Source of the DNA: Neptunicella plasticusilytica
GTDB taxonomy: Bacteria; Pseudomonadota; Gammaproteobacteria; Enterobacterales; Alteromonadaceae
DNA length: 64,000 nt
Direction: 5' to 3'
Assembly (NCBI RefSeq): GCF_047922965.1
Contig: NZ_CP150481.1
Span: 3,720,001 to 3,784,000 of the forward strand
Shown in pieces: positions 25,455 through 35,466 of this stretch. How positions within the stretch are numbered: position 1 is the stretch's first letter; each line of letters begins with the position of its first letter. The position numbers were made by a program, and so were the translations under genes. A model generated the notes under the pieces. The model saw only the letters and a program-made list of their open reading frames with translations. It was not told the DNA's origin and ran no database searches.

Positions 25455-26691
25455 CATCATGCTCCTGCGGCAAAATATCGTCTTGTTTGGCCCGTCCCAG
25501 TCTTTTTTTAGCGCCCGACAGCACCTGTACATCGGTCATGCGTAATTCAAAATCAATCCGCAAAAGCAGCGCTATCGCCATTGACATAATAATGATGCTG
25601 TTACCGCCATAACTGACTAATGGCAAAGTCAGCCCCTTGGTGGGTAAAATACCGGCACTGGCACCAATATTGACCGCAGTCTGGAAACTGAGCCAGATAC
25701 CAATCGAATACGCCAGATAACCTTCATACGGCCGTTCTTTAATCAGTGCACGGTTACCTAGCTGCAGTGCCTTAATCACCAGTGCCAGTAGCAGCAGCAG
25801 TACACAAATAACTCCGGCAAAACCCAGTTCTTCGGCCAGAATTGCCATGATAAAATCCGTATGTGCTTCAGGCAGATACTCCAGCTTCTGCAAACTGTTG
25901 CCCAGTCCCTGACCGAAGATATCCCCCCGGCCATAAGCCATTAACGATTGAGTCAACTGATAACCACTACCAAAGGGATCAGCCCAGGGATCCATAAAAG
26001 AGGTTACCCGAGCCATCCGGTAAGGCGACGTCAGGATCAGAATCCCTACCGCCACGGCACCACTAAGCATCAGGGCAAAGAACTGCCATAACCTGGCTCC
26101 GGCCAAAAACAACAGACCTATTGTGGTCGCCAGCATCACCACCACGGTGCCCAAATCCGGCTGCATTAACAACAGCAGGGCCAACACAAAAAACACAATC
26201 AGCGGCTTGATAAAGCCTTTGATATTCTCGGTAACTTCTTCATAACGGCGCACCAGATAACCGGCCAGATAACAGAAGAAAAACAGTTTAGCCGGTTCGG
26301 AAGGTTGAATAGTAATAGGTCCCAATGCTAACCAACGAGTACTGCCGTTAACGTTCCGGCCCAGAATTAACACCGCCAACAACAAGGCAATACTGACCAG
26401 CAACAACCAGGTATTGCTCCATTTCCACCAGCGCATGGGAAATTGCAAGGTGACAAAAAAAGCGCTTAATGCCAGCGCAATATAAACCAGATGACGGATG
26501 GCAAAATGGAAGGGGTTACCAAATAATCTTGATGCAGCAGGCATGGACGCAGAAGTGACCACGATTAAACCGATGCTCATTAATGTCAGCGCAATCAACA
26601 AAATGGAAACGTCATAAGGGCGTTGATTAACTTCTCCGTGGCGCCCGGAAAACATCATACGTAACTGTTCTGGCATTGCAGTCGCCATCAT
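25447..26691 (-). CDS. ftsW: SEDS peptidoglycan polymerase FtsW
   Basis: Septal glycan polymerase working with FtsI. 414 aa with about ten membrane helices. SEDS signatures include AILAEELGFAG and LPTKGLTLPLVSYGGNS near the C-terminal helices. The initiation region is ATGATG overlapping the murD stop. Position between murD and murG is canonical. Confidence 0.97.
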   Translation of the reverse strand: MMATAMPEQLRMMFSGRHGEVNQRPYDVSILLIALTLMSIGLIVVTSASMPAASRLFGNPFHFAIRHLVYIALALSAFFVTLQFPMRWWKWSNTWLLLVSIALLLAVLILGRNVNGSTRWLALGPITIQPSEPAKLFFFCYLAGYLVRRYEEVTENIKGFIKPLIVFFVLALLLLMQPDLGTVVVMLATTIGLLFLAGARLWQFFALMLSGAVAVGILILTSPYRMARVTSFMDPWADPFGSGYQLTQSLMAYGRGDIFGQGLGNSLQKLEYLPEAHTDFIMAILAEELGFAGVICVLLLLLALVIKALQLGNRALIKERPYEGYLAYSIGIWLSFQTAVNIGASAGILPTKGLTLPLVSYGGNSIIIMSMAIALLLRIDFELRMTDVQVLSGAKKRLGRAKQDDILPQEHDDD

Positions 26692-27986
26692 AATGCCTCC
26701 ACTGCCAGAGCAAATTGTTCGCCACGTTGCATATAATTGGCAAACATATCCAGACTGGCACAGGCTGGCGATAACAACACCATATCACCGGCTTGCGCTT
26801 GCGTTGCCGCAACCTGCACCGCTTGTTGCAACGAGTTTACCTGTATAGCATCGCTTTTCAGTCGGGCAATTTGGTCACCGTCTTTACCCAAGGTGATCAA
26901 TACATCAACGCTATCCATCACCGGCAATAGCTCGGTTAAATCAGCCCCTTTGCCATCACCTCCGGCTATTAACAAAAGCTTGCCCTGTACCCCGGCACGC
27001 AGCCCCTGAATAGCGGCAATAGTCGCGCCGACATTAGTGGCCTTGGAATCATTTATCCAGCTGACCTGATGTTTATGACTGACCAACTGACAGCGATGTG
27101 GTAATCCTTCAAATCGCTGGCTGGCCTGCTGCAAACTTTGATGGCTGGCACCGGCACATAAACCCAGCGCCGCCGCGGCCTGGATATTCAACACATTATG
27201 TTGACCGGATAAGATGCAAGTATCCATATCCAGCCAGTTTTCACCATTAAACAGGATTTTGTTATGAGGTTGGTCAAAACTGAACCCCTGCACACTGGCC
27301 GACAACCCAAAACTGCGTTCCGGGTTATACCCAGCTACCTGAGCCGCCTTATCATCGCGATTGACAATTTGATTCTTGGCGTGATCGAAAATTGTCAATT
27401 TGGCTCGTTGATAAGCCGCAAAATCGGTATAACGATCCATATGGTCGTCAGTGACATTTAATACCGTAGCAGCCAACAGTTTCAGGGTTGTGGTGGTTTC
27501 GAGTTGAAAACTGGACAATTCAAGCACAATAAAATCAGCTGGCTGATTCAACAAACTCAATGCCGGTACCCCAATGTTGCCACCGACCAGTACCCTGTTA
27601 CCTGCGGTTTTAAGCATCTCTGCCAGTAACATAGTAACAGTAGATTTACCGTTAGAGCCGGTAATAGCCAACACCGGAACGGTATTGAAACGGGCAAACA
27701 GTTCGATATCCCCGATAACTTCAACCCCGGCAGCTACCGCCTGTTGAATTGCCGCTGTTGCCAACGCAACCCCCGGACTCAATACAATCAGGTCCATCTG
27801 ACATAACTCGACAGAATCCAGCTCACCCAAACGCGCAACAATACCCGCAGGTAACTGTACCTGTAATGTTTTACGGGTATCAAACGCCTTAATATCGGCG
27901 TGTTGGGCGATCAAAAAGCCAATCACCGACTGGCCGGTTTGGCCCAGTCCAACAACTGCAACTTTTTGATTGGCAAGTGTCATCAT
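26688..27986 (-). CDS. murD: UDP-N-acetylmuramoyl-L-alanine--D-glutamate ligase
   Basis: Adds D-Glu to the nucleotide precursor. 432 aa. N-terminal VAVVGLGQTGQSVIGFL, ATP loop ITGSNGKSTVT, and C-terminal LLSPACASLDMFANYMQRG, the MurD signature. Starts with ATGATG, 13 bp after mraY; overlaps ftsW by ATGA. Confidence 0.98.
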   Translation of the reverse strand: MMTLANQKVAVVGLGQTGQSVIGFLIAQHADIKAFDTRKTLQVQLPAGIVARLGELDSVELCQMDLIVLSPGVALATAAIQQAVAAGVEVIGDIELFARFNTVPVLAITGSNGKSTVTMLLAEMLKTAGNRVLVGGNIGVPALSLLNQPADFIVLELSSFQLETTTTLKLLAATVLNVTDDHMDRYTDFAAYQRAKLTIFDHAKNQIVNRDDKAAQVAGYNPERSFGLSASVQGFSFDQPHNKILFNGENWLDMDTCILSGQHNVLNIQAAAALGLCAGASHQSLQQASQRFEGLPHRCQLVSHKHQVSWINDSKATNVGATIAAIQGLRAGVQGKLLLIAGGDGKGADLTELLPVMDSVDVLITLGKDGDQIARLKSDAIQVNSLQQAVQVAATQAQAGDMVLLSPACASLDMFANYMQRGEQFALAVEAL

Positions 27987-27999
27987 AACTGTCGTTCTA

Positions 28000-29082
28000 T
28001 TACCTTAACTTCAAGGTGGCTAAACCCACCAATACCAACATGATGGAAATGATCCAGAAGCGCACAATCACTCGCGGCTCCGGCCAACCTTTTAATTCGT
28101 AATGGTGATGAATCGGTGCCATGCGGAAAATTCGCTGACCACGTAATTTGTACGATCCTACTTGTAAAATTACCGATAGCGCCTCGATCACAAACACGCC
28201 ACCCATAATAAATAACACCAGTTCCTGTCTAACCAATACAGCGATAATACCCAGCGCACCACCCAGTGCCAGCGAGCCGACATCGCCCATAAAAACCATC
28301 GCCGGATAAGTGTTAAACCACAGAAAGCCCAATCCGGCCCCAACAATTGCAGTACACACCACCACCAGCTCACTGCTAAGGGCGATATAGGGAATATTCA
28401 GATAAGCGGAGAAATTAATATTACCGGTGACATAGGCAAAGATCGCAAAAGCACCGGCCACCAGAATAGTCGGCACGATTGCCAAACCATCCAGGCCATC
28501 CGTCAGATTGACTGCGTTACTGGTTCCCACCAACACAAAGTAGGTAAGGACGATATACATTAGTCCCAGCTGCGGCATCACTTCTTTAAAGAACGGCACT
28601 AACAATGCAGTTTCTGCCGGATGCTGACTGGAGCTGTACAAAAACAATGCGACACCGATTGCCACAGCCGATAACCAGAAATATTTCCAGCGCGCGATTA
28701 AGCCTTTTGAATCCTTGCGGATCACTTTGCGGTAGTCATCCACAAAACCAATAATGCCGTAACTGACAATCACGAATAGTGTAGTGAGCACATAACGGTT
28801 AGATAAGTTTGCCCACAATAGCGTGCTACTTACAATGGCGGCCAGAATTAATACGCCACCCATGGTCGGCGTTCCTGATTTGGCCAAGTGCGATTCAGGC
28901 CCGTCATCACGTACCATTTGCCCAATCTGCAATTTTTGCAGCCAGCGGATCATCAGCGGCCCCATGAAAACCGAAATCCCGAGCGCCGTTAAGGTGCTCA
29001 GGATGGCTCTTAATGTCAGGTAGGAAAAGACATTAAATCCGGGGTCGAATTGCTGTAGCCAGGAGGCAAGCCAGATCAGCAT
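28000..29082 (-). CDS. mraY: Phospho-MurNAc-pentapeptide translocase
   Basis: Inner-membrane enzyme forming lipid I on undecaprenyl phosphate. 360 aa, ten predicted membrane helices, same length as E. coli MraY. Catalytic segments GFVDDYRKV and NLTDGLDGLA are intact, as is MAPIHHHYELKGWPE near the C terminus. Start overlaps the murF stop by 7 bp. Confidence 0.98.
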   Translation of the reverse strand: MLIWLASWLQQFDPGFNVFSYLTLRAILSTLTALGISVFMGPLMIRWLQKLQIGQMVRDDGPESHLAKSGTPTMGGVLILAAIVSSTLLWANLSNRYVLTTLFVIVSYGIIGFVDDYRKVIRKDSKGLIARWKYFWLSAVAIGVALFLYSSSQHPAETALLVPFFKEVMPQLGLMYIVLTYFVLVGTSNAVNLTDGLDGLAIVPTILVAGAFAIFAYVTGNINFSAYLNIPYIALSSELVVVCTAIVGAGLGFLWFNTYPAMVFMGDVGSLALGGALGIIAVLVRQELVLFIMGGVFVIEALSVILQVGSYKLRGQRIFRMAPIHHHYELKGWPEPRVIVRFWIISIMLVLVGLATLKLR

Positions 29083-30476
29083 GCTATGGGCTCCTGGTGA
29101 TGTTCAAGCTTTCCCACAGAGGATACCTCGATTGCTTCAACGACCCATTCCATCCGGGCACTGCGTGATCCTTTAACCAGAATACTGATGTCCTGATGTT
29201 CACTTGCCACTTGTGTTTCCAGATGCTCGATCAATGACTCGATGCTGCTGAAATGGCATCCATTGCCATTAAAAACCGTACTGGCGTGCTGGCTTAGCAC
29301 ACCCAGGGTATAAAGATTGTCCAAACCATGTTGTTTGGCGTATTCACCAACCTGCTCATGATAGAAACGAGCTTTTTCACCCAGTTCGCCCATATCACCT
29401 AATATCAGTATGCGACGACCACTGTAGCTGGAAAGCAAATCAATAGCGGCTTTCACCGAGGATACATTGGCATTATAAGTATCATCAATTAATCTGACTT
29501 GATTTGTCAGGGCTTTAACATTCAACCGGCCCTTGACCTGTTGCATGTTCTCCAAACCCAGTTGTACATCTTCCAGACTAGCGCCTACGGACATCGCTAG
29601 GGCTGCTGCAGTAAGTGCATTGGCGACATTATGCATACCGGGGGTGACCAGATTGATAAAAGCGGTACCTTGCGGAGTCTGCATTTCAAAACTGGCGCAA
29701 CCGTCAACTTGCAGTTGGGCATTACGGGCAGAGAAATCAAATCCCGGTCTTAGCGAGAAACGCTGCACATTGCTCAAATGGTTAAGTTTACCTGCCCAGA
29801 AATCATGAAACTGGCTATCGGCATTTAAAATAGCAACGCCTTTATCACCCAGGCCATTAAATATCTCACTTTTTGCTCTGGCGACTCCCAAAAGGCTACC
29901 GAAGCCTTGTAAATGGGCCGCAGAAGCGTTGAGTATGGTGGCCACATCAGGCTTAACCAGCTCAGTGGTGTAGGCGATTTCGCCCAGATGATTGGCACCC
30001 AGCTCGATTACTGCATACTTATGCTTCTTTTTAAGGCGCAGCAGAGTTAATGGCACACCAATATCGTTATTAAAATTACCTTTGGTGGCCAACACTTTAC
30101 CTTTACGTTCCAGTATCGAGGCGACCATTTCCTTTACCGTGGTTTTGCCACTGCTGCCGGTAATCGCAATAGTTTTAGGGGCTACGTTGGCCTTCACCGC
30201 TGCACCCAGTCGCCCTAACGCAGTGCGTGTGTCGGTGACCTTAATCTGTGGCAGGGCACTTTCAACAGGTTCGGATACTATCAACGCCGAAGCGCCGAGC
30301 TGTTCCGCCGTGTGAATAAATTTATGACCATTGAAATTAGGTCCCGTCAGTGCAATAAACAAGTCACCAGGCTGGATTGTCCGGGTGTCAGTACTGACCC
30401 CCTTTATTTTTTTATCTTCGCCACAGAGCTCGCCCTGCAATTGATCTGCCACCCAATTGAGTGAAACTGAGATCAT
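29076..30476 (-). CDS. murF: UDP-MurNAc-tripeptide--D-alanyl-D-alanine ligase
   Basis: Adds D-Ala-D-Ala, completing the soluble pentapeptide precursor. 466 aa. ATP loop ITGSSGKTTVKE; Mur-ligase central motifs IELGANHLGEIAY and IDDTYNANVSS; C-terminal ILGDMGELGE. Start overlaps the murE stop (ATGA). Confidence 0.97.
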   Translation of the reverse strand: MISVSLNWVADQLQGELCGEDKKIKGVSTDTRTIQPGDLFIALTGPNFNGHKFIHTAEQLGASALIVSEPVESALPQIKVTDTRTALGRLGAAVKANVAPKTIAITGSSGKTTVKEMVASILERKGKVLATKGNFNNDIGVPLTLLRLKKKHKYAVIELGANHLGEIAYTTELVKPDVATILNASAAHLQGFGSLLGVARAKSEIFNGLGDKGVAILNADSQFHDFWAGKLNHLSNVQRFSLRPGFDFSARNAQLQVDGCASFEMQTPQGTAFINLVTPGMHNVANALTAAALAMSVGASLEDVQLGLENMQQVKGRLNVKALTNQVRLIDDTYNANVSSVKAAIDLLSSYSGRRILILGDMGELGEKARFYHEQVGEYAKQHGLDNLYTLGVLSQHASTVFNGNGCHFSSIESLIEHLETQVASEHQDISILVKGSRSARMEWVVEAIEVSSVGKLEHHQEPIAC

Positions 30477-31963
30477 TGCTCTATCCCCTCTAATAGTTGT
30501 TGTACATAGTGTCTTTCATCGTATGGCAACCGCTGGTCACCGATGACTTGATAATCTTCATGCCCCTTACCTGCCAACAGAATCAAATCCTGTTTATTGG
30601 CCTGCTTCATTAAGGTTTGAATGGCTTTTTTTCTATCTAGTTCAATCTGAATTTTTTGTGGCTGCTGACAACCAGCTAAAATATCTTCCGCAATTTGTTG
30701 GGCGGATTCGGAGCGACTATTGTCATTAGTGATCAACACATGATCGGCAAAACGTTCAGCCATTTCGCCCATCAAAGGGCGTTTGCCCTTGTCGCGATCA
30801 CCACCACAACCAAACATGCACCACAATTCGCCCGTACAATGCTTGCGCAAAGCGACAAGAGCTTGATGTAAAGCGTCGGGGGTATGTGCATAGTCCACCA
30901 CCAGCGGGGCATAGTTTGTACTGCTGAAAATTTCCATCCGCCCGGCAATCGACTTGAGCTGTGGCGCTACCAGTTCAATTTGTTCAAGTGTCATTCCCAG
31001 GCACAACTGCGCACTGATAGCGGCCAGCAAGTTCTGTACATTGAAATGACCGAGCAAACCGCTTTCTATTTTTGCGTTACCCCATGAAGACTCAAGCTCG
31101 ATAGTGCACCCTGACTGGTGATAGTCCACAGAAGTAGCGATACAGTATTGACAGGACGGATGTTTGACGGTGTTAAAGCCGAACATTACCACCTGAACAT
31201 TGTCAGGACATTGCTGTAACCACTGCTCTGACTGGACATCATCCTGATTCAGGACGGTAAACTTCAACCCTGGCTGTTTGAGTAATAAACGCTTGGCAGC
31301 CGCATAATTGGCCATACTGCCGTGATAATCCAGATGGTCGCGGGTTAAATTGGTAAATACCGCCACATCGGTTTTTAAACTTGCCAGACGATGTTGAACC
31401 AGCGCATGAGAAGAAGTTTCCAGTGCCACAGTTCTGGCACCCTGTAGCTGCATTTTTGCTAGCGCTTTTTGAATACTGATGGCATCAGGCGTGGTATTAA
31501 TATTCGGTGTTAATTGATCAACTAAACCCGTACCCAAGGTGCCGATTGTGCCCGCCTGATCTCCACACAAAAAGCTAAGCTGGGCACATAATTGTGCTGT
31601 AGAGGTTTTACCATTGGTTCCTGTCACCGCAATGATATTCAGCTTATCCGCAGGATTATCATAAAAACACACAGCAATCGCACTAAGCTTTTGCGATAAC
31701 TGGTAAAAGTGCACTATCAGCGAATGCTCACGCATGCTGATTTCGCCATGCTGATATTGCTGCTCAGCCTCGGCAATAATCACCTTAGCGCCCAGACTGA
31801 TAGCCTGGGGGATAAAATCGCGGCCATCTAAATCATGTCCAGGTACGGCAACAAAAGCTTTATGGATACTAACTTGTCTGCTGTCGAGTACCAGTTCATC
31901 AAATTCGATGGAGGGTGCATCAATCCCGAAGGGAGCCAGCAACGTGGTTAAGTTAGCTGTCAT
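30473..31963 (-). CDS. murE: UDP-MurNAc-L-Ala-D-Glu--meso-diaminopimelate ligase
   Basis: Adds the third residue of the stem peptide. 496 aa from the ATG at 31963, supported by GGAGG eight bases upstream; longer starts at 31978 and 31987 are possible but less well placed. ATP loop VTGTNGKTSTAQ and GCGGDRDKGKRPLMG are intact. The amino-acid selectivity motif, DNPR in diaminopimelate-type enzymes, reads D414-N-S-R417, with Ser for Pro. The Arg that contacts diaminopimelate in E. coli MurE is kept, so mDAP specificity is still most likely. Overlaps ftsI by 11 bp. Confidence 0.97.
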   Translation of the reverse strand: MTANLTTLLAPFGIDAPSIEFDELVLDSRQVSIHKAFVAVPGHDLDGRDFIPQAISLGAKVIIAEAEQQYQHGEISMREHSLIVHFYQLSQKLSAIAVCFYDNPADKLNIIAVTGTNGKTSTAQLCAQLSFLCGDQAGTIGTLGTGLVDQLTPNINTTPDAISIQKALAKMQLQGARTVALETSSHALVQHRLASLKTDVAVFTNLTRDHLDYHGSMANYAAAKRLLLKQPGLKFTVLNQDDVQSEQWLQQCPDNVQVVMFGFNTVKHPSCQYCIATSVDYHQSGCTIELESSWGNAKIESGLLGHFNVQNLLAAISAQLCLGMTLEQIELVAPQLKSIAGRMEIFSSTNYAPLVVDYAHTPDALHQALVALRKHCTGELWCMFGCGGDRDKGKRPLMGEMAERFADHVLITNDNSRSESAQQIAEDILAGCQQPQKIQIELDRKKAIQTLMKQANKQDLILLAGKGHEDYQVIGDQRLPYDERHYVQQLLEGIEQ

Positions 31964-33698
31964 GACGGGCGCCTCCATGCATCGCAATCAAAGAGGAAAC
32001 CGGTTTGTCATCAGGTGCAATATTCAGCAGTTGCAGCGCACCAGCCATTATCTCGGAAAAAACCGGCGCGGCAGTGTCGCCGCCGTAGTACAAGTCCCCG
32101 CCTGGTTCATCGATTAACACCACCACGGCGATTTGCGGATCGGACACCGGTGCGATTCCGGCAAATAAGTTGACGTATTCTTCACCATAACCACCAGCTA
32201 TAGCCTTGCGGCTGGTGCCGGTTTTGCCCGCCACCCTGTAGCCCGGCACTCTAGCTTTTGGTGCAGTACCATCGTCATCCAACACATGCTCCATCATGGC
32301 GGTAATGGCACGGGCATATTGTTCGGACAACACCCGCTCACCGGCTGGCACTTCGCCTTTAACAATGCTCAACGGCCGCTTAATGCCACCATTGCCGATA
32401 ATGCTGTACATACGGGCTAGTTGCAGGGGCGTTACTGTCAGGTTGTAACCGAAAGACAGCGAAGCCAACTCATGTTTGGACCAGCGACTGCGATCGTGGA
32501 AAATACCGCTGCTTTCGCCAATTAAATTAGTGCCGGTATCGCCGACTAAGCCCATTTCGTAATACATATCAATTAAATGGGTTTTAGGTACCGATAGCGC
32601 CAGCTTGGAGGTACCCATATTACTGGAATGCTTGATAATGCCTTCCAGAGTTAATTTGCCATAGCTATGTGAATCTTTAACAATTGCGCCACCCAGGCGC
32701 ATCCAGCCGGGAGAGGTATCGATAATGGTGGTTAAATCGGCTGAACCAAACTCCAGCGCGCTTAATACCGCAATCGGCTTAATTACTGAGCCGGGTTCAA
32801 ACGCATCGGTAATTGCCCGGTTACGAATTCGATGTGCCGTCACGCCGCGTCTATTATTCGGATTAAACGAAGGGCCGTTAACCATGGCCAGGATCTCACC
32901 CGTATGCACATCCACTACCACGGCAGATGCGGCGGCGGCGTCATAAACCTGTATGGCTTTTTTTATCTCTTTATAGGCCAGTGCTTGCACCCGCTGATCA
33001 ATGGTCAACTGCAGGTCTTTAGAATCCTCTCCCTGATGCTCAGCCAGTATTTCAACTTGGCGTCCCTTGCCATCACGCCGGATGCGGCGCGTATCAGGTG
33101 TGCCATTCAGCCGTTCTTCAAATAGGCGTTCAATCCCTTCAATGCCCACATCATCGATATTGGTAAAACCGATTAACTGGGCAGACACTTCACCTGTAGG
33201 GTAGTAACGACGCGATTCGCGACGCAAATACACACCGGGGATATCCAGTTTTTCAACGTATTCGGCCATCGCCGGTGTGACCTGACGCTGAATATACACA
33301 AAGCGGCGTTTCTCATCCGAAACGTCACGCATTACCTTACCGGCATCTTCGCCCAGCACTTCGGCCAGCGCATGCCAACGACGTTCGTCTTGCAACGCAT
33401 TTTTTTGCAATATCACTTTAGGATCGGCCCACACCGCCTGAACCGGCACACTTACAGCTAATTCCTCACCATTACGGTCAGTAATCATACCCCGATGTAC
33501 TGCGCTGGTGCGGGTACGCAAGGTACGATTATCCCCCTGCTCAATTAACTGATCTGGCGCAATCACTTGAATATAAGCAGCTCTGGCTGCCAAACCGGTA
33601 AATACCAGGATGACCACAGCGCTGACCACCATAAAACGCCAGTGCAACAAGCGAGGCTGGGTATTGGTTTTGGCCTGTTTTTTCGACTGATAATTCAT
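31953..33698 (-). CDS. ftsI: Septal peptidoglycan transpeptidase FtsI (PBP3)
   Basis: Essential class B penicillin-binding protein. 581 aa from the ATG at 33698, which overlaps the ftsL stop (ATGA) and gives a short basic tail plus a membrane helix at about 21-43. An upstream in-frame extension through ftsL is not plausible. A PBP dimer domain precedes the transpeptidase domain with S304-x-x-K307, the SxN motif (SSNMGTSK) and KTG (AGKTGTSRKA). All catalytic motifs are intact. Confidence 0.97.
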   Translation of the reverse strand: MNYQSKKQAKTNTQPRLLHWRFMVVSAVVILVFTGLAARAAYIQVIAPDQLIEQGDNRTLRTRTSAVHRGMITDRNGEELAVSVPVQAVWADPKVILQKNALQDERRWHALAEVLGEDAGKVMRDVSDEKRRFVYIQRQVTPAMAEYVEKLDIPGVYLRRESRRYYPTGEVSAQLIGFTNIDDVGIEGIERLFEERLNGTPDTRRIRRDGKGRQVEILAEHQGEDSKDLQLTIDQRVQALAYKEIKKAIQVYDAAAASAVVVDVHTGEILAMVNGPSFNPNNRRGVTAHRIRNRAITDAFEPGSVIKPIAVLSALEFGSADLTTIIDTSPGWMRLGGAIVKDSHSYGKLTLEGIIKHSSNMGTSKLALSVPKTHLIDMYYEMGLVGDTGTNLIGESSGIFHDRSRWSKHELASLSFGYNLTVTPLQLARMYSIIGNGGIKRPLSIVKGEVPAGERVLSEQYARAITAMMEHVLDDDGTAPKARVPGYRVAGKTGTSRKAIAGGYGEEYVNLFAGIAPVSDPQIAVVVLIDEPGGDLYYGGDTAAPVFSEIMAGALQLLNIAPDDKPVSSLIAMHGGARHDS

Positions 33699-34015
33699 TT
33701 GACCCTTACCACCACTTCTTCGTCGGCTGAGGGACGGCGCATATTCAGTTGCTTGCGCACTACAGTTTCGATACGGTTGTGCTCGGTTAATACCGATTGC
33801 TCGAGGATCAGATGGCGCCATTCCACATCCAGCTGATCCCGCTCCTGCATCAAGGATTCCAGCACAATGGCCAGTTGACGATTGTGGTGGGTACTTAACA
33901 CCACGCCTGCTGCGCTGAAAATCACCAATGCAAACAGCAAAATCCGCCATGGATGATGCAGCAGATCATTCAAGATCAGACCCGCCAGATTAATTCGTTC
34001 CCCGGACTGACTCAT
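33695..34015 (-). CDS. ftsL: Cell division protein FtsL
   Basis: Small bitopic divisome protein that joins FtsQ and FtsB. 106 aa. Cytoplasmic start, membrane segment (about 22-42), then a periplasmic coiled coil ending with an FtsL-like NRIETVVRKQLNMRRP. It has ATGA overlaps with rsmH upstream and ftsI downstream. Confidence 0.95.
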   Translation of the reverse strand: MSQSGERINLAGLILNDLLHHPWRILLFALVIFSAAGVVLSTHHNRQLAIVLESLMQERDQLDVEWRHLILEQSVLTEHNRIETVVRKQLNMRRPSADEEVVVRVK

Positions 34016-34950
34016 AATTTCTCCGCCACTCTGAGAACCGAACTACGCGAACGAGGGTTATCCGCTACTTCCTTGGCTCCGGGCTTAATTGCTTTGCCAA
34101 CTAATGTCATTGCCTTGCTGGCATTGATCTCGGTATCCGTTACCGGAAAACCGGCCGGATACTGTTTACCCCGGCTTTGTTCACGCATGAAACGTTTGAC
34201 CATACGGTCTTCCAGCGAATGGAAGCTGATCACCGCCAAACGTCCGCCGGACTTCAGCGAATTCAGGGCGCCTTTAAGCCCGTCACGAATTTCATCCAGT
34301 TCACTATTGATATAGATCCGGATCGCCTGAAAACTGCGGGTGGCGGGGTGTTTGAACTTGTCTTTGACCGGGACGGCCTGATCAATTAACGCGGCGAGCT
34401 GGTGGGTGTGGGTCAGTGGCAGTTCGTCACGGCTGTTAACAATGGCATGGGCAATACGTTTACCAAATTTTTCTTCGCCAAACTCCTTAATAACTTGAGT
34501 AATATCCTGCTCGTCAGCGTACTTCAGCCACTCGGCTGCGCTAATACCTTTTGTGGTATCCATACGCATATCCAGTGGTCCATCACGTAAAAAACTGAAG
34601 CCGCGTTCGGCGTCGTCCAGTTGCGGTGACGAGACACCGAGATCCATTAGTATGCCATCAATTTGGCCCTGAATACCGAGAGTGTGGGTAACGGATTCAA
34701 GTTCAGAAAAGGGACTGTGGACTATCTTAAAGCGGGGATCTTGCTGTTCGAGTATTTTAGCGGCCTGAATAGCCTGGGGGTCACGATCAACGGCAAACAA
34801 CCGACCATTATCACCAAGTTGTTGCAAGATTGCGCGCGAATGTCCACCTCGACCAAAGGTCGCATCCAGATAGGTGCCGTCCGCCCTAATAGCCAGAGCC
34901 TGTAAAGACTCTGGCAATAGCACCGATTGATGGGCAAATTCGCCGCTCAT
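34012..34950 (-). CDS. rsmH: 16S rRNA (cytosine-1402 N4) methyltransferase
   Basis: SAM-dependent methyltransferase of 16S rRNA C1402 (formerly mraW). 312 aa. N-terminal HQSVLLPESLQAL, SAM site DATFGRGGHSRAIL and the later FHSLEDRMVKRFM motif are intact. Start overlaps the mraZ stop in TAATG. Confidence 0.98.
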   Translation of the reverse strand: MSGEFAHQSVLLPESLQALAIRADGTYLDATFGRGGHSRAILQQLGDNGRLFAVDRDPQAIQAAKILEQQDPRFKIVHSPFSELESVTHTLGIQGQIDGILMDLGVSSPQLDDAERGFSFLRDGPLDMRMDTTKGISAAEWLKYADEQDITQVIKEFGEEKFGKRIAHAIVNSRDELPLTHTHQLAALIDQAVPVKDKFKHPATRSFQAIRIYINSELDEIRDGLKGALNSLKSGGRLAVISFHSLEDRMVKRFMREQSRGKQYPAGFPVTDTEINASKAMTLVGKAIKPGAKEVADNPRSRSSVLRVAEKL

Positions 34951-35408
34951 TAATATGAAAAATCCTGCAATCTTTCGCTAGCTTCAAAATTGGCCAGTTT
35001 TTCGGTTTCCTTGTCCTCAGTGACCTGTTTGTGCCATTCATCGGCATCCCACAGTTCAAACTTGTTCATCTGCCCGACTAGCATGATTTGTTTATCTAAA
35101 CCTGCATGCTGGCGCAGTGGAGAAGACAATAAAAACCGACCATTCTTATCCATATCACCTTCAGTGGCGTAACCTAACAACAAGCGTTGCATGCGACGTT
35201 CATGAGGATTCATGCTGGATAACTGACTCAGTTTTAACTCAATTTCTTCCCATTCAGGGAGTGGGTATAGTAGTAGACAGGGTTGTTTTATATCGATTGT
35301 GCATACAAGCTGTCCCTGACAATCATCCAGCAGTGTCTGACGATACCGGGTTGGGATCGTTATACGTCCTTTCACGTCCAGATTAATTGCATTAGCGCTG
35401 CGGAACAT
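34950..35408 (-). CDS. mraZ: Transcriptional regulator MraZ
   Basis: Octameric AbrB-fold DNA-binding protein, first gene of the dcw operon and its repressor in E. coli. 152 aa, two SpoVT/AbrB-like halves: NLDVKGRITIPTRYR near the N terminus and MDKNGRFLLSSPLR near residue 80. Upstream lie three direct GTGG boxes with 10-bp spacing and a good promoter, consistent with autoregulation. Confidence 0.97.
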   Translation of the reverse strand: MFRSANAINLDVKGRITIPTRYRQTLLDDCQGQLVCTIDIKQPCLLLYPLPEWEEIELKLSQLSSMNPHERRMQRLLLGYATEGDMDKNGRFLLSSPLRQHAGLDKQIMLVGQMNKFELWDADEWHKQVTEDKETEKLANFEASERLQDFSY

Positions 35409-35435
35409 TGCCCTCGCCTATTGAAGTTATTAGAT

Positions 35436-35459
35436 CCACTTTCTACCACTATTACCCAC
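35436..35459 (-). promoter_or_regulatory. Putative MraZ operator: three direct repeats at 10-bp spacing
   Basis: The minus strand carries GTGG at 35459-35456, 35449-35446 and 35439-35436, exactly 10 bp apart, just after the expected transcription start and 28 bp before the mraZ start. E. coli MraZ binds TGGG-type direct repeats with the same periodicity in this position. Confidence 0.65.
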
Positions 35460-35466
35460 ATTTGAC

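Noticed and set aside
33699..33950. N-terminal extension of FtsI
   Set aside because: The extension reads through ftsL in another frame; the ATG overlapping the ftsL stop gives a normal FtsI N terminus.
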